NCBI GenBank assembly: GCA_049279675.1
Contig: JBAPOP010000162.1
Coordinates: 1 to 64,000, forward strand
Direction: 5' to 3'
DNA from: Palsa-147 sp049279675
Lineage (GTDB): Bacteria > Acidobacteriota > Terriglobia > Acidiferrales > UBA7541
DNA: 64,000 nucleotides
In this document: one piece after another, positions 17,552-25,748 of the stretch
Numbering within the stretch: the first letter of the stretch is position 1
Layout of the letters: every line of letters begins with the position of its first letter
Position numbers and translations under genes: made by a program
The notes under the pieces: model-generated
The model's database searches: none
What the model was told of the DNA's origin: nothing
What the model saw: the letters and a program-made list of their open reading frames with translations, nothing else

Positions 17552-18625
17552 ATGGCAGTTCCCTTTCGAATTGGCGTCTTGCAACTCAGCATGGAGCCCG
17601 TTGCGGAAACGGTGCAAATGGCTCAGGCGTGTGAACGCGCCGGATTTGACGCCTTCTGGCTTGCCGAGGCCTATCCGTGGTGGCGCAAACACTCGTATGA
17701 GGCGCGGTCGTCCACGGCGATCGCCGCCATCATCGCGCGTGAAACGAAACGCATTCCCATCGGCTGGGGGATCATCTCGCCTTATACTCGCAATCCCATT
17801 CAAATCGCCATGGAAGCGCGCGTACTTCAGGATGTTGCTGGTCCCGCAAGATTCTTTCTCGGTCTCGGCGCCTCGAAGATATTTATGAAAGAAGCGGGCG
17901 AAGGCGAGGCAGGCAAGGGCGCCGGGCCCGCCACTGTGATGAAGGAAAGCATCGAAATCATTCGCGGTGTGCTCGGCGGCGAAGAATTTCACTACGAGGG
18001 AAAAGTATTTGATGCTCACGTGCCTGCGCTCAAGCCCGATGCTGACGTCGCGCGCCATCAAGTGCCGATATACATTGGCGCGACAGGGCCCGTCTTGCAG
18101 CGAATGGGCGGAAGCATGGCGGATGGGCTTCTGACAGCGAGCATAACCACGCCTGATTTCGTCCGTTACTCGCGCACATTTATGGAGGAAGGCGCGAGAA
18201 AGGCCGGCCGCGACCCCGCGAATCAAGACCTCGGAGCGGTGATTGTAGGCAGCGTTGGCAAGGACCCAAAGCGTGCGCGCGATGGTGCGCGCGAAATGGC
18301 TGCCATGTATCTAGCCAACAAGGTTCAGAACATTCGGGGCTCAGCTGATATGTTGCTCGAAAAAGCCGGCTTGAGCTTTGAAGAGATTCGCCCGATTGCC
18401 GACGCGATGGAAAGCGGCGGACGAAAAGCAGCGGCTCGCGCAGTGACTGATGAAGTTTTCGAAAAGGTTCGGCCGATTGCGGGTACGCCTGAGGACTGCG
18501 TTCGTCGCATCCAGGAATATCGCGACGCGGGCTGCACACACATTTTGCTCGAACTTTGGGGCGACGATCGTCTCGAACAGGCGAAGCTCTTCGGCGAAGC
18601 CGTCCTTCCGCACTTCAAGCACTGA
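17552..18625 (+). CDS. LLM class flavin-dependent oxidoreductase
   Basis: A 357-residue luciferase-like (bacterial luciferase/Mer-type) TIM-barrel protein. IGVLQLSMEP opens strand 1. WGIISPYTRNPIQIAMEARVL and FFLGLGAS follow, and the C-terminal part contains AGTPEDCVRRIQEY. Members use reduced FMN with oxygen, or F420, in oxidation or reduction of small molecules. The sequence alone does not decide which. It is the last gene of the ten-gene run and may act with the flavin reductase at 6103-6603. ATG at 17552 is preferred because ACGGAG lies just upstream and the family N-terminus fits. Confidence 0.88.
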   Translation: MAVPFRIGVLQLSMEPVAETVQMAQACERAGFDAFWLAEAYPWWRKHSYEARSSTAIAAIIARETKRIPIGWGIISPYTRNPIQIAMEARVLQDVAGPARFFLGLGASKIFMKEAGEGEAGKGAGPATVMKESIEIIRGVLGGEEFHYEGKVFDAHVPALKPDADVARHQVPIYIGATGPVLQRMGGSMADGLLTASITTPDFVRYSRTFMEEGARKAGRDPANQDLGAVIVGSVGKDPKRARDGAREMAAMYLANKVQNIRGSADMLLEKAGLSFEEIRPIADAMESGGRKAAARAVTDEVFEKVRPIAGTPEDCVRRIQEYRDAGCTHILLELWGDDRLEQAKLFGEAVLPHFKH

Positions 18626-18695
18626 GCGACCGGGAATTCCAATCGATGGCCCCAAATCTGCGATATGCCCGCAGCTGGCTGCGACGCGTGACTTT

Positions 18696-19433
18696 CTAGT
18701 GCCCGCCGATTGAATCGCGGACAACTCCATACGTTTCGCCCCACGCATCCGTCATTTGATTGCGGATTTCCCACAATTCCGGGAAGAATTTCACGCGTTG
18801 TCCTTCGTTAAGCAAATCTACCCCGCGGCCTTTCAGCGATTTCGCGCCGAGTCCGATTGTGCGATGGATCAGTTGAATGTGGCAGAAGCGGAATCGTTGA
18901 AACAGTTCGTCGAACTCCGCGAGCGCCTCGGCGACTACATAGGCATCGGAGTGTGAATATTCCGAATTGTAGATTTTCTCGATCGTAAGGCCATGCTTAT
19001 CGAGATAGTGTGCCTTGAACGAATTCCAGAGAGGCTGGTGCATTTTTAAGAGTGTCCGAAAGCCGGGCGATTCCTGTCCGCTGCCGTTCCCCAGCTGCAG
19101 GCGTATCTCCTGATATTCCTTTGGCGACATCGTCTCAAGCAGGTCGAGTTGACTGATCATCAATCGCAGCGCGCCATGGACTCGGCGGAAAAGGGTGATC
19201 ACGCGATTTGTGTTTTCCTGTTGCAGGAAGTCGTCGATGTCGAGCAGCGTGTACGCGATTAACTTCATCCACAATTCTTCGACCTGGTGGACGATCTGGA
19301 ACTGCAGCTCATCGCCGTTACAGAAATCCTTAAAGTCTTTCTGGCAGTGAAGGAGAGACTTCGTATTGATATAAATTTCATAATCCAGCGTCCCGTCGCC
19401 GTTCATCGTTGCGTAAAAGTGCTCACGGTCCAT
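18696..19433 (-). CDS. Tryptophan 2,3-dioxygenase family heme protein, atypical
   Basis: A 245-residue protein. The start (ATG 19433) has a strong AGGAGA eight bases upstream. The family distal-site element QFQIVHQVEELWMKL (His49) and the proximal heme ligand candidate His185 (FRFCHIQLIHRTIG) are present. The substrate-binding loop, normally GTGGSSG in tryptophan dioxygenases, is replaced by GAKSLKGRG at residues 196-204. That loop contacts the amino-acid backbone of tryptophan in characterised enzymes, so the substrate may differ. It is the last gene of a minus-strand run with an HMGL-like synthase and a FAH hydrolase. No kynurenine-pathway genes are nearby. Confidence 0.85.
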   Translation of the reverse strand: MDREHFYATMNGDGTLDYEIYINTKSLLHCQKDFKDFCNGDELQFQIVHQVEELWMKLIAYTLLDIDDFLQQENTNRVITLFRRVHGALRLMISQLDLLETMSPKEYQEIRLQLGNGSGQESPGFRTLLKMHQPLWNSFKAHYLDKHGLTIEKIYNSEYSHSDAYVVAEALAEFDELFQRFRFCHIQLIHRTIGLGAKSLKGRGVDLLNEGQRVKFFPELWEIRNQMTDAWGETYGVVRDSIGGH

Positions 19434-19577
19434 AAGTTCTCCTGATGCTCCAGCATGGTCGAGAATCCGCGCCGCACTCTTCGGCGCAAATTCATGATAT
19501 AGCAAATTGTTCGCGAGGAACCGCTCTCGTGGCGATACGGGGTTCTAGATCCGACTGGCTGGCCTCGAAACCGATCT

Positions 19578-20777
19578 TCAACGGCCGCAGACGGCGCTGA
19601 CGATGGCGCGGAATTCCTGCTCCGTGAGCAAGCCGCGCTTTTCAATTCCCTTTTGTTTCACCGCGGCAAGCACCGCGGCGCGCTGCGCCTCGGGCACATC
19701 CAGGCCGAGGTCCCGGCTTTTTATCGCGATGCTGTCGAGCCCGCTCTTTTTCCCCAACACGATTTCCCGGCGCGCGTGAACGATGTCCGCCGAAAACGGC
19801 TCGATCGCCTCTGGAATGTGAAACTGGCTGGCGACCGCTCCACTTTCGCGCATAAACAAGTTCTCGCCGACCACCGGTTTCCACGGTTCGAGCGCATAGC
19901 CTGAAACATTTCGCACGTGGCGAGATACATTGCGAATCTTCTCGAGATTCAATTCCGTCTCGACGCCGTAAATGCATTCGAGCGCCATCGCGACTTCGCC
20001 GAGGTCCGCGTTTCCCGCACGCTCACCCATTCCATTTATCGTTCCCTGAATCCAGTTTGCCCCGGCACGTACGGCTGCGACCGCGCATGCCGTGGCGAGC
20101 CCAAAATCATTGTGCCCGTGGAAATGAAGCGGAACGGCCGGCCCGAGCCACTCACGAATCTGCCCAACCAAAAAACCGGCAGCCTCCGGGCCGCAAGCTC
20201 CAATCGTATCCACGATCACAGCTTCCTTCGCCCCCGCCTCGAATGCGGCGACATACAGCGCGCGCAAGTGGCCCAGCTCAGCTCGTGTGCCATCCACAGG
20301 GAAGAATGCGACAGTCAAGCCGTGCTTCACAGCGTGTCCAACAGCTTCTGCGGCGCGGCGAATTGAATCCTCTGCCGTGATCCCATACGCGCGCAGTTTG
20401 ATTTCGCTCGCGGGAATCTCGATCACCGTCGCGCGCGCTCCGAGGCGAATCACCTCATCCAGATCGGCGTGCACCGCTCGCGCAAATCCCCAAATCTCGG
20501 CGCGCAGCCCCGCATGGCAGACCAGGCCGAACGCTTCCGCGTCGTCGGCCGACACCCTCGGAAACCCAGCTTCTATCCGGCTGACGCCCAGCGAATCCAG
20601 CAGCCGGGCGATTTCGAGTTTTTGCTGAGGATCAAGCGCTACTCCCACAGTTTGCTCGCCGTCGCGGAGCGTGGTGTCGTAGAAGCGAACGGGGCCCTTC
20701 CTCGAGGCACTGGGAGCGATCCGCGCCGGATCGTTCAACGCGCTCACCCAGAATTTGCGTTCGCCGCCGTTGTTCAT
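19578..20777 (-). CDS. Homocitrate/isopropylmalate synthase-like (HMGL-like) enzyme
   Basis: A 399-residue TIM-barrel acyltransferase or lyase. The metal-binding start of the barrel is VRFYDTTLRDGEQT, with the second metal motif HFHGHNDFGLA and the GERAGNADLGEVAMAL segment typical of the LeuA/NifV/homocitrate synthase group. There is no LeuA regulatory domain, so the length fits homocitrate synthase or a related Claisen-type enzyme. A GAGGGAG ribosome binding site precedes the ATG. It follows the FAH-type gene by 12 bp. The surroundings are catabolic, without other lysine or leucine biosynthesis genes, so the acceptor oxo-acid is uncertain. Confidence 0.87.
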   Translation of the reverse strand: MNNGGERKFWVSALNDPARIAPSASRKGPVRFYDTTLRDGEQTVGVALDPQQKLEIARLLDSLGVSRIEAGFPRVSADDAEAFGLVCHAGLRAEIWGFARAVHADLDEVIRLGARATVIEIPASEIKLRAYGITAEDSIRRAAEAVGHAVKHGLTVAFFPVDGTRAELGHLRALYVAAFEAGAKEAVIVDTIGACGPEAAGFLVGQIREWLGPAVPLHFHGHNDFGLATACAVAAVRAGANWIQGTINGMGERAGNADLGEVAMALECIYGVETELNLEKIRNVSRHVRNVSGYALEPWKPVVGENLFMRESGAVASQFHIPEAIEPFSADIVHARREIVLGKKSGLDSIAIKSRDLGLDVPEAQRAAVLAAVKQKGIEKRGLLTEQEFRAIVSAVCGR

Positions 20778-20789
20778 CGCTCCCTCGAC

Positions 20790-21803
20790 CTAGCCCGCTG
20801 CCGTAGATTTCTTGCCGTAGGCCTGTTCCCACGAAATCACAGGGTTGCGCAGGACGCCGATTTTCTCAATTTCGCATTCGACGATGTCACCCGGCCTCAA
20901 AAACAGCGACTTCGGATCGTCGCTGAACGCCGCCACACCCGACACGGTTCCGGTAGAAAGCACGTCACCGGCGCTGTAGCCCATTGGCGAGTAGTGCGAC
21001 ATGATCTCGGGAATCTTTACCGACATTTTCTTGGAGTGCGACTGCTGCCGCACTTTTCCGTTCACGCGAAGTTCCATCGCCAGATTGTGCGGGTCCGGAA
21101 TTTCATCGGCAGTTACGATCCATGGCCCGAGCGGGCAGAAGGAATCGATTCCTTTGCAGAAGCTGAAGACGCCAGACTTCATCTCCCGGCGTTGAATATC
21201 GCGCGCTGTGATGTCGTTGAAAATCACATAGCCGCCGATATAATCCACCGCATCCGTGGCGGAAAAGTGGCGTCCCGCTTTTTTCACAACGACCGCGAGC
21301 TCGAGCTCGTAATCGAGTTCCTCAGTGAGCTGATCGGGATAAATCACCGGCTCGTCGGGCCCGATAATTGCATCCACGTTCTGAAAAAATACGATCCAGG
21401 GAAGCACGGGATGAGAAAACCCCGCCTTTTGCGCCTCTTCGTGATGCTCGCGAAAATTCCCTGCCGTATGGAAGAATTTCTTCGGCGCGATCGGCGCTTT
21501 GAGCTTTATTTCGTCAATTCGGTAGAAAATCCGCTCCCCCGATGGGCCAAGTACCTTCGGACCAGCGCCTATCACATGTCCCAGAGCTACACGCGCCGCG
21601 TCCAAGCTCTGATCGCCGCCTTCGAAAAGCCCGCGCATATCGGCCGGAACTCGAGCGTCGGCAACTCGATAGGCCGCGGGGTCGTGCTCTTCGTCGCGCA
21701 GATACAAAGCGTAGGCGAAGTTCAGATCAACGACCTGGCCATCCGGCGCCATCGCCCCGATTCGCTTTTGGTTCGGACCGGTCCGGAACGTCACCAATTT
21801 CAT
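20790..21803 (-). CDS. Fumarylacetoacetate hydrolase family protein
   Basis: A 337-residue protein. The catalytic FAH domain follows from about residue 85. The metal ligands are visible in ELDYELELAVVV (two Glu) and VIFNDITARD (Asp), and the FSFCKGIDSFCPLGPW segment is typical. Family reactions include hydrolysis of acylpyruvates, decarboxylation and hydration in aromatic breakdown. The start (ATG 21803) has GGAG about 12 bases upstream; a TTG at 21821 is possible. It leads a three-gene minus-strand run with the HMGL-like synthase and the dioxygenase-family protein. Confidence 0.9.
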   Translation of the reverse strand: MKLVTFRTGPNQKRIGAMAPDGQVVDLNFAYALYLRDEEHDPAAYRVADARVPADMRGLFEGGDQSLDAARVALGHVIGAGPKVLGPSGERIFYRIDEIKLKAPIAPKKFFHTAGNFREHHEEAQKAGFSHPVLPWIVFFQNVDAIIGPDEPVIYPDQLTEELDYELELAVVVKKAGRHFSATDAVDYIGGYVIFNDITARDIQRREMKSGVFSFCKGIDSFCPLGPWIVTADEIPDPHNLAMELRVNGKVRQQSHSKKMSVKIPEIMSHYSPMGYSAGDVLSTGTVSGVAAFSDDPKSLFLRPGDIVECEIEKIGVLRNPVISWEQAYGKKSTAAG

Positions 21804-21984
21804 GAGTTCGACTTTCTCCAAACAACAATCGTGATTGCAGCTGATGTTAATCTAACGCATCCGTGCGCGCTGCCAAAGATGAAACTCGAATCAGCCGTCG
21901 CAATGTTCCGTCAATTTCCGCGCGCGGACCATCTTGTCAAATTCGGTATTCGACGGTAGCGTTTCGACTCCAGCAATCGTGCCC

Positions 21985-22899
21985 ATGACCACGCCAACTT
22001 ACGCTTGGGCCATCTTTGTCGCGGGCACATTGGCCTTGCTCACCGTCGATCTTCTTGTACTTCATCGAAAACCACATGAAGTGAAATTTCGCGAGGCCTT
22101 GCTTACGAGCGCGGGCTGGATTTCCCTGGCGATGCTCTTCAATATCTGGATCTATATCGATCGCGGCCCCGCGCTCGGACTTGATTTTCTGACAGCATAC
22201 CTGGTCGAAAAATCTCTGAGCGTCGACAACATCCTTGTCTTCATCATGGTGTTCGAGTCGTTCCGCGTCCCGCCCGCGTCGCAACATCGAGTCCTCTTTC
22301 TCGGTGTCGTAGGCGCTCTGGCTCTGCGCGCCATATTCGTCATCGGCGGGGTCGCGCTGATTCACCATTTCCACGTCGTCATTTACGTTTTTGGAGCATT
22401 CCTGATCGCCACCAGCGCGAGAATGGCGTTACGGTCGCGGCGGCCACCCGAACTCAAGCCGAATTTAGCCGTGCGCTTCGTTCGAAAGTGGTTCCCTGTT
22501 ACGAAGGGTTTCGCGGGAACTCGCCTCGTCGTCCGGCGTTCGGGGAGTTGGTCTGTAACACCGCTTTTCCTCGCGCTGATCGCGGTCGAAGTTAGCGACG
22601 TTCTTTTTGCTGTCGATTCGGTCCCCGCCGTACTCGCGATCACGCAGGACACATTTATTGCCTACACCTCGAATGTGTTTGCGATTCTCGGTCTGCGCTC
22701 CCTGTATTTTGCGCTGGCTGGCATATTGCCGAAGATGCGATATCTGCGTCAGGGTTTGGCCGCGATGCTGGCAGTTGTCGGAGTCAGAATGCTAGTTTCT
22801 GGTTTCTACCGGATATCAAGCGTGACGTCGCTTGCGTCTATTGCGGCAATCTTGCTCATTACCGTGCTGGCATCAAGCGTCAGAATGCAAAGAAGATAG
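21985..22899 (+). CDS. TerC family integral membrane protein
   Basis: A 304-residue protein with about eight hydrophobic helices and the TerC signature acidic residues within membrane segments: DLLVLHRKPHEVKFREAL near the start, ylveKSLSVDNILVFIMVF and IAVEVSDVLFAVDSVPAV. TerC proteins are associated with tellurite resistance operons and with manganese efflux or metal loading of exported proteins. The conserved ExSDxxFAxDS motif is the best evidence. ATG at 21985 is preferred; an earlier TTG (21934) is possible. It stands alone between two minus-strand operons. Confidence 0.92.
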   Translation: MTTPTYAWAIFVAGTLALLTVDLLVLHRKPHEVKFREALLTSAGWISLAMLFNIWIYIDRGPALGLDFLTAYLVEKSLSVDNILVFIMVFESFRVPPASQHRVLFLGVVGALALRAIFVIGGVALIHHFHVVIYVFGAFLIATSARMALRSRRPPELKPNLAVRFVRKWFPVTKGFAGTRLVVRRSGSWSVTPLFLALIAVEVSDVLFAVDSVPAVLAITQDTFIAYTSNVFAILGLRSLYFALAGILPKMRYLRQGLAAMLAVVGVRMLVSGFYRISSVTSLASIAAILLITVLASSVRMQRR

Positions 22900-22911
22900 C
22901 AAAAGAGATCA

Positions 22912-24357
22912 CTAGCGCAGATTTAGCATCAGGAGTTTAGGCTCGGTCATTTCCTCGATCGCGTAGCGCAGGCCCTCTCGTCCGATGCCCGAGTCTTTGA
23001 TTCCGCCGTACGGCATGTGGTCAATCCGGAAGGCTGACATCTCACCCACCATCAACCCGCCGACTTCGAGCGTTTCATAAGCCTCGAAAATCAGCTTCGC
23101 GTCGCGAGTGAATAGCCCCGCCTGCAATCCGTATGGCGAATCATTCACCCGGCGAAGCGCGTCCGAAAAGTCGTCATACGGCTCGATAACAACGACAGGC
23201 GCAAAGACCTCTTCGCAGCTGACGCGCATATCTGACTTCACATGCGCGAACACTGTCGGCTCAACCACCGCGCCGCGGCGCTTACCGCCCGCCAAAAGGC
23301 TTGCCCCACCTGCAACCGCCTCGTTGATCCAAGATTCCGCTCGCTTAGCCGCATCCTCATTGATCATTGGCCCGACGTCTGTCGCATCCTCGCGCGGATC
23401 GCCGACTTTCAGTTTCGCTACGCGCGCCAACAGCGCGGCAGTGAATTTCTCCGCAACGTCGCGCTGAACAAAAATGCGCTGCACGGAGATGCAACTTTGT
23501 CCCGAATACGAGAAACCACCAACCGCGCATCGCTCGGCCGCATAATCCACATCTGCGTCGCTGTGCACCACCACGGCCGCATTGCCACCCAGTTCGAGCA
23601 CGACTTTCTTCTTTCCGGCCTTTTGCTTGAGTCCCCAGCCTACGGCGCCACTTCCCGTAAACGTGAGTAGCTTGAGCCGATCGTCCATAACCAAACGTTG
23701 CGCATCCTCATTTGAAAGCGAGAGGACATTCAGCCCGCCTGCAGGCCAGCCAGATTTTTGGACCACCTGCGCCAACAAAAGCGCCGTCAATGGCGTTTTT
23801 GGCGCAGGTTTGAGGACCATCGTGCAGCCCGTTGCGATAGCCGGCGCGATCTTATGAGCCACTAAATTCAATGGAAAATTGAACGGCGTAATTGCGGCAA
23901 TCGGGCCGAGCGGAAAGCGCCGAACGATCGCAGAGCGTCCCGCCGTCGCAGGCAGCAAATCCAATGGGATCCATTCCCCGCCGATTCGCACGCTCTCTTC
24001 CGCTGCGACAGTAAACGTCAGTATCGCTCGCTCGACTTCAGCGCGGGACGTCTTGATTGGCTTTCCAGCCTCCAACGCGATCGATTGCGCAAACTCCTCC
24101 TGCCGCGCTGTAATTCCATCGGCAATCGCGCGAAGAACACGCTGGCGCTCATACGACGCCATCCGGCGAGTCGTCTCAAACGCGCGCACCGACGCCGCTA
24201 TCGCGTGCTCGAGCCGTTCTGAAGTCGCCCAGTAAGTCGTCCCGGCAAGGCTGCCATCGAACGGAGAAAAAACTTCAAGAGGCTTGCCCGAGGCAACCCA
24301 TTCCCCGTCCAGGAGGAAGGGGCATGATTTAGCCGGAGCTTTTGTGGAAACAGACAT
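22912..24357 (-). CDS. Aldehyde dehydrogenase (candidate succinate semialdehyde dehydrogenase)
   Basis: A 481-residue NAD(P)-dependent aldehyde dehydrogenase. The general base Glu255 (VLELGGNA) and catalytic Cys289 (YSGQSCISVQR) are both present, and the C-terminal EMTEPKLL fits family ends. It is the last gene of the six-gene minus-strand operon, 25 bp after gabT. This placement suggests it oxidises the semialdehyde made by GabT, giving succinate from succinate semialdehyde or glutarate from glutarate semialdehyde. Substrate choice is inferred from neighbours and not from sequence. Confidence 0.9.
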   Translation of the reverse strand: MSVSTKAPAKSCPFLLDGEWVASGKPLEVFSPFDGSLAGTTYWATSERLEHAIAASVRAFETTRRMASYERQRVLRAIADGITARQEEFAQSIALEAGKPIKTSRAEVERAILTFTVAAEESVRIGGEWIPLDLLPATAGRSAIVRRFPLGPIAAITPFNFPLNLVAHKIAPAIATGCTMVLKPAPKTPLTALLLAQVVQKSGWPAGGLNVLSLSNEDAQRLVMDDRLKLLTFTGSGAVGWGLKQKAGKKKVVLELGGNAAVVVHSDADVDYAAERCAVGGFSYSGQSCISVQRIFVQRDVAEKFTAALLARVAKLKVGDPREDATDVGPMINEDAAKRAESWINEAVAGGASLLAGGKRRGAVVEPTVFAHVKSDMRVSCEEVFAPVVVIEPYDDFSDALRRVNDSPYGLQAGLFTRDAKLIFEAYETLEVGGLMVGEMSAFRIDHMPYGGIKDSGIGREGLRYAIEEMTEPKLLMLNLR

Positions 24358-24382
24358 CGGGGTCTCCCAGAACTATCGAGCG

Positions 24383-25747
24383 TCAGGCGCGGCGAGACTC
24401 GGCGCTCGCATGTGTTTCGCTGATCGAGGCCAGCGCGCCCTCGAGCACATCGAGACCCTCGTCGAATTCGGCGTCCGAAATGATCAGAGGCACAAGAAGC
24501 CGGATGACGTTACCGTACGTGCCTGCCGAAATTGTCAGCAAACCGTGCTCGTAACAATATCGCATGATTTCTTCCGTCTCGTGTTTGGCGGGTTCGCGTG
24601 TCTCGCGCGACGTGACCAACTCAATCGCCCGCATTGCGCCCAATCCTCGAATTTCGCCAATGATCGGCCACCGGCGTTGCCACTCCGTTGCCCGCGCCGT
24701 GAATTTCTCGCCGAGCAATTCGGCCCTGGCGCTCAGGTTTTCCTTCTCCATCGTTTCGATCACGGCAAGCGCGGCGGCGCACGCGAGCGGACTGCCGCTA
24801 AACGTGCCGCCGAGCCCTCCGACGGCCGGCGAGTCCATGATTTCGGCGCGGCCCGTGACTGCTGCTAGCGGCATTCCCCCACCGAGCGATTTCGCCGTTA
24901 CGAGAAGATCCGGCTCGATGCCGTATCTCTCGCATGCGAAGAGGCTCCCGGTACGGCCGAATCCCGATTGCACTTCGTCCGCAATAAAGAGGATGCCGTG
25001 CTTCTTGCAAATCTCCTGAAGAACGTGGAAGAACTCGCTTGGCGGCGCCACGAATCCGCCCTCGCCGAGCACCGGCTCGACGAGGACGGCCGCGACGGCC
25101 GAAGCGGCAACGACGCGCTTGAACGTGTCCTCAAGGTGATGCGCGCAGAAGACCTCGCACGACGGATACTTCAGCGAATACGAGCAGCGATAGCAATATG
25201 CATAGGGGATCCTGTAAATGTCGCTCGCGAACGGCTCGAATCCGGCTTTATACGGCTGCGTTTTGCTCGTCAACGACATCGTCAGCATCGTCCGGCCATG
25301 AAACGCGTCTTCGAAACAGATGATCGCGGGCCGCCGCGTGTGGCACCGCGCGATTTTGATCGCGTTCTCAATCGCTTCCGCGCCGCTATTCACCAAGATT
25401 GTTTTCTTCGGAAAGTCGCCCGGCGCCAACGCATTCAGTTTCTCGGCCAGCGTGATGTAGTCGGCGTACGGCGCGACGCTGAAGCACGTGTGCAAGAATC
25501 GCTCCAGTTGTGCGCGAATTGCGGAGACCACGCGATCCGCCCGATGGCCGACATTAGAGCAGCCAATTCCGCCCGCGAAATCGATGAATCGATTGCCGTC
25601 AACATCTTCCACGGTCGCGCCTTGGGCTCGCGCCGCGAAGACTGGCGTCGCATGATAGATTCCGCGCGGCACAGCGCGCGCGCGGCGCTGCATCAATTCC
25701 TGCGATTTCGGGCCGGGTATGGAAGTGCGGAGTTGAATCGTAGGCAT
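24383..25747 (-). CDS. gabT: 4-aminobutyrate (GABA) aminotransferase-like, class III PLP enzyme
   Basis: A 454-residue class III aminotransferase. PLP-binding features are NSGAEAIENAIKIAR, the DEVQSGFGRTG metal/PLP Asp segment and the Schiff-base Lys286 (LVTAKSLGGGMP). The GTFSGSPLACAAALAVI motif fits the GabT/DavT subgroup. It transfers the terminal amino group of GABA or 5-aminovalerate to 2-oxoglutarate in the cytoplasm. It follows an aldehyde dehydrogenase by 1 bp and precedes another, the order expected for putrescine or GABA breakdown. An insertion with YCYRCSY and CEVFC (about 185-202) holds four cysteines, a feature known in part of the family. Confidence 0.88.
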   Translation of the reverse strand: MPTIQLRTSIPGPKSQELMQRRARAVPRGIYHATPVFAARAQGATVEDVDGNRFIDFAGGIGCSNVGHRADRVVSAIRAQLERFLHTCFSVAPYADYITLAEKLNALAPGDFPKKTILVNSGAEAIENAIKIARCHTRRPAIICFEDAFHGRTMLTMSLTSKTQPYKAGFEPFASDIYRIPYAYCYRCSYSLKYPSCEVFCAHHLEDTFKRVVAASAVAAVLVEPVLGEGGFVAPPSEFFHVLQEICKKHGILFIADEVQSGFGRTGSLFACERYGIEPDLLVTAKSLGGGMPLAAVTGRAEIMDSPAVGGLGGTFSGSPLACAAALAVIETMEKENLSARAELLGEKFTARATEWQRRWPIIGEIRGLGAMRAIELVTSRETREPAKHETEEIMRYCYEHGLLTISAGTYGNVIRLLVPLIISDAEFDEGLDVLEGALASISETHASAESRRA

Positions 25748-25748
25748 A

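Noticed and set aside
18696..19433. Tryptophan to kynurenine pathway
   Set aside because: Only the dioxygenase-family protein is present and its substrate loop is not conserved; no formamidase or kynureninase is seen.
20469..21959. A 496-codon open frame on the plus strand opposite the FAH and HMGL-like genes
   Set aside because: The opposite strand encodes two clear enzyme families with motifs and ribosome binding sites. The plus-strand translation is rich in Arg and His and matches nothing, as expected of a shadow frame in high-GC DNA.
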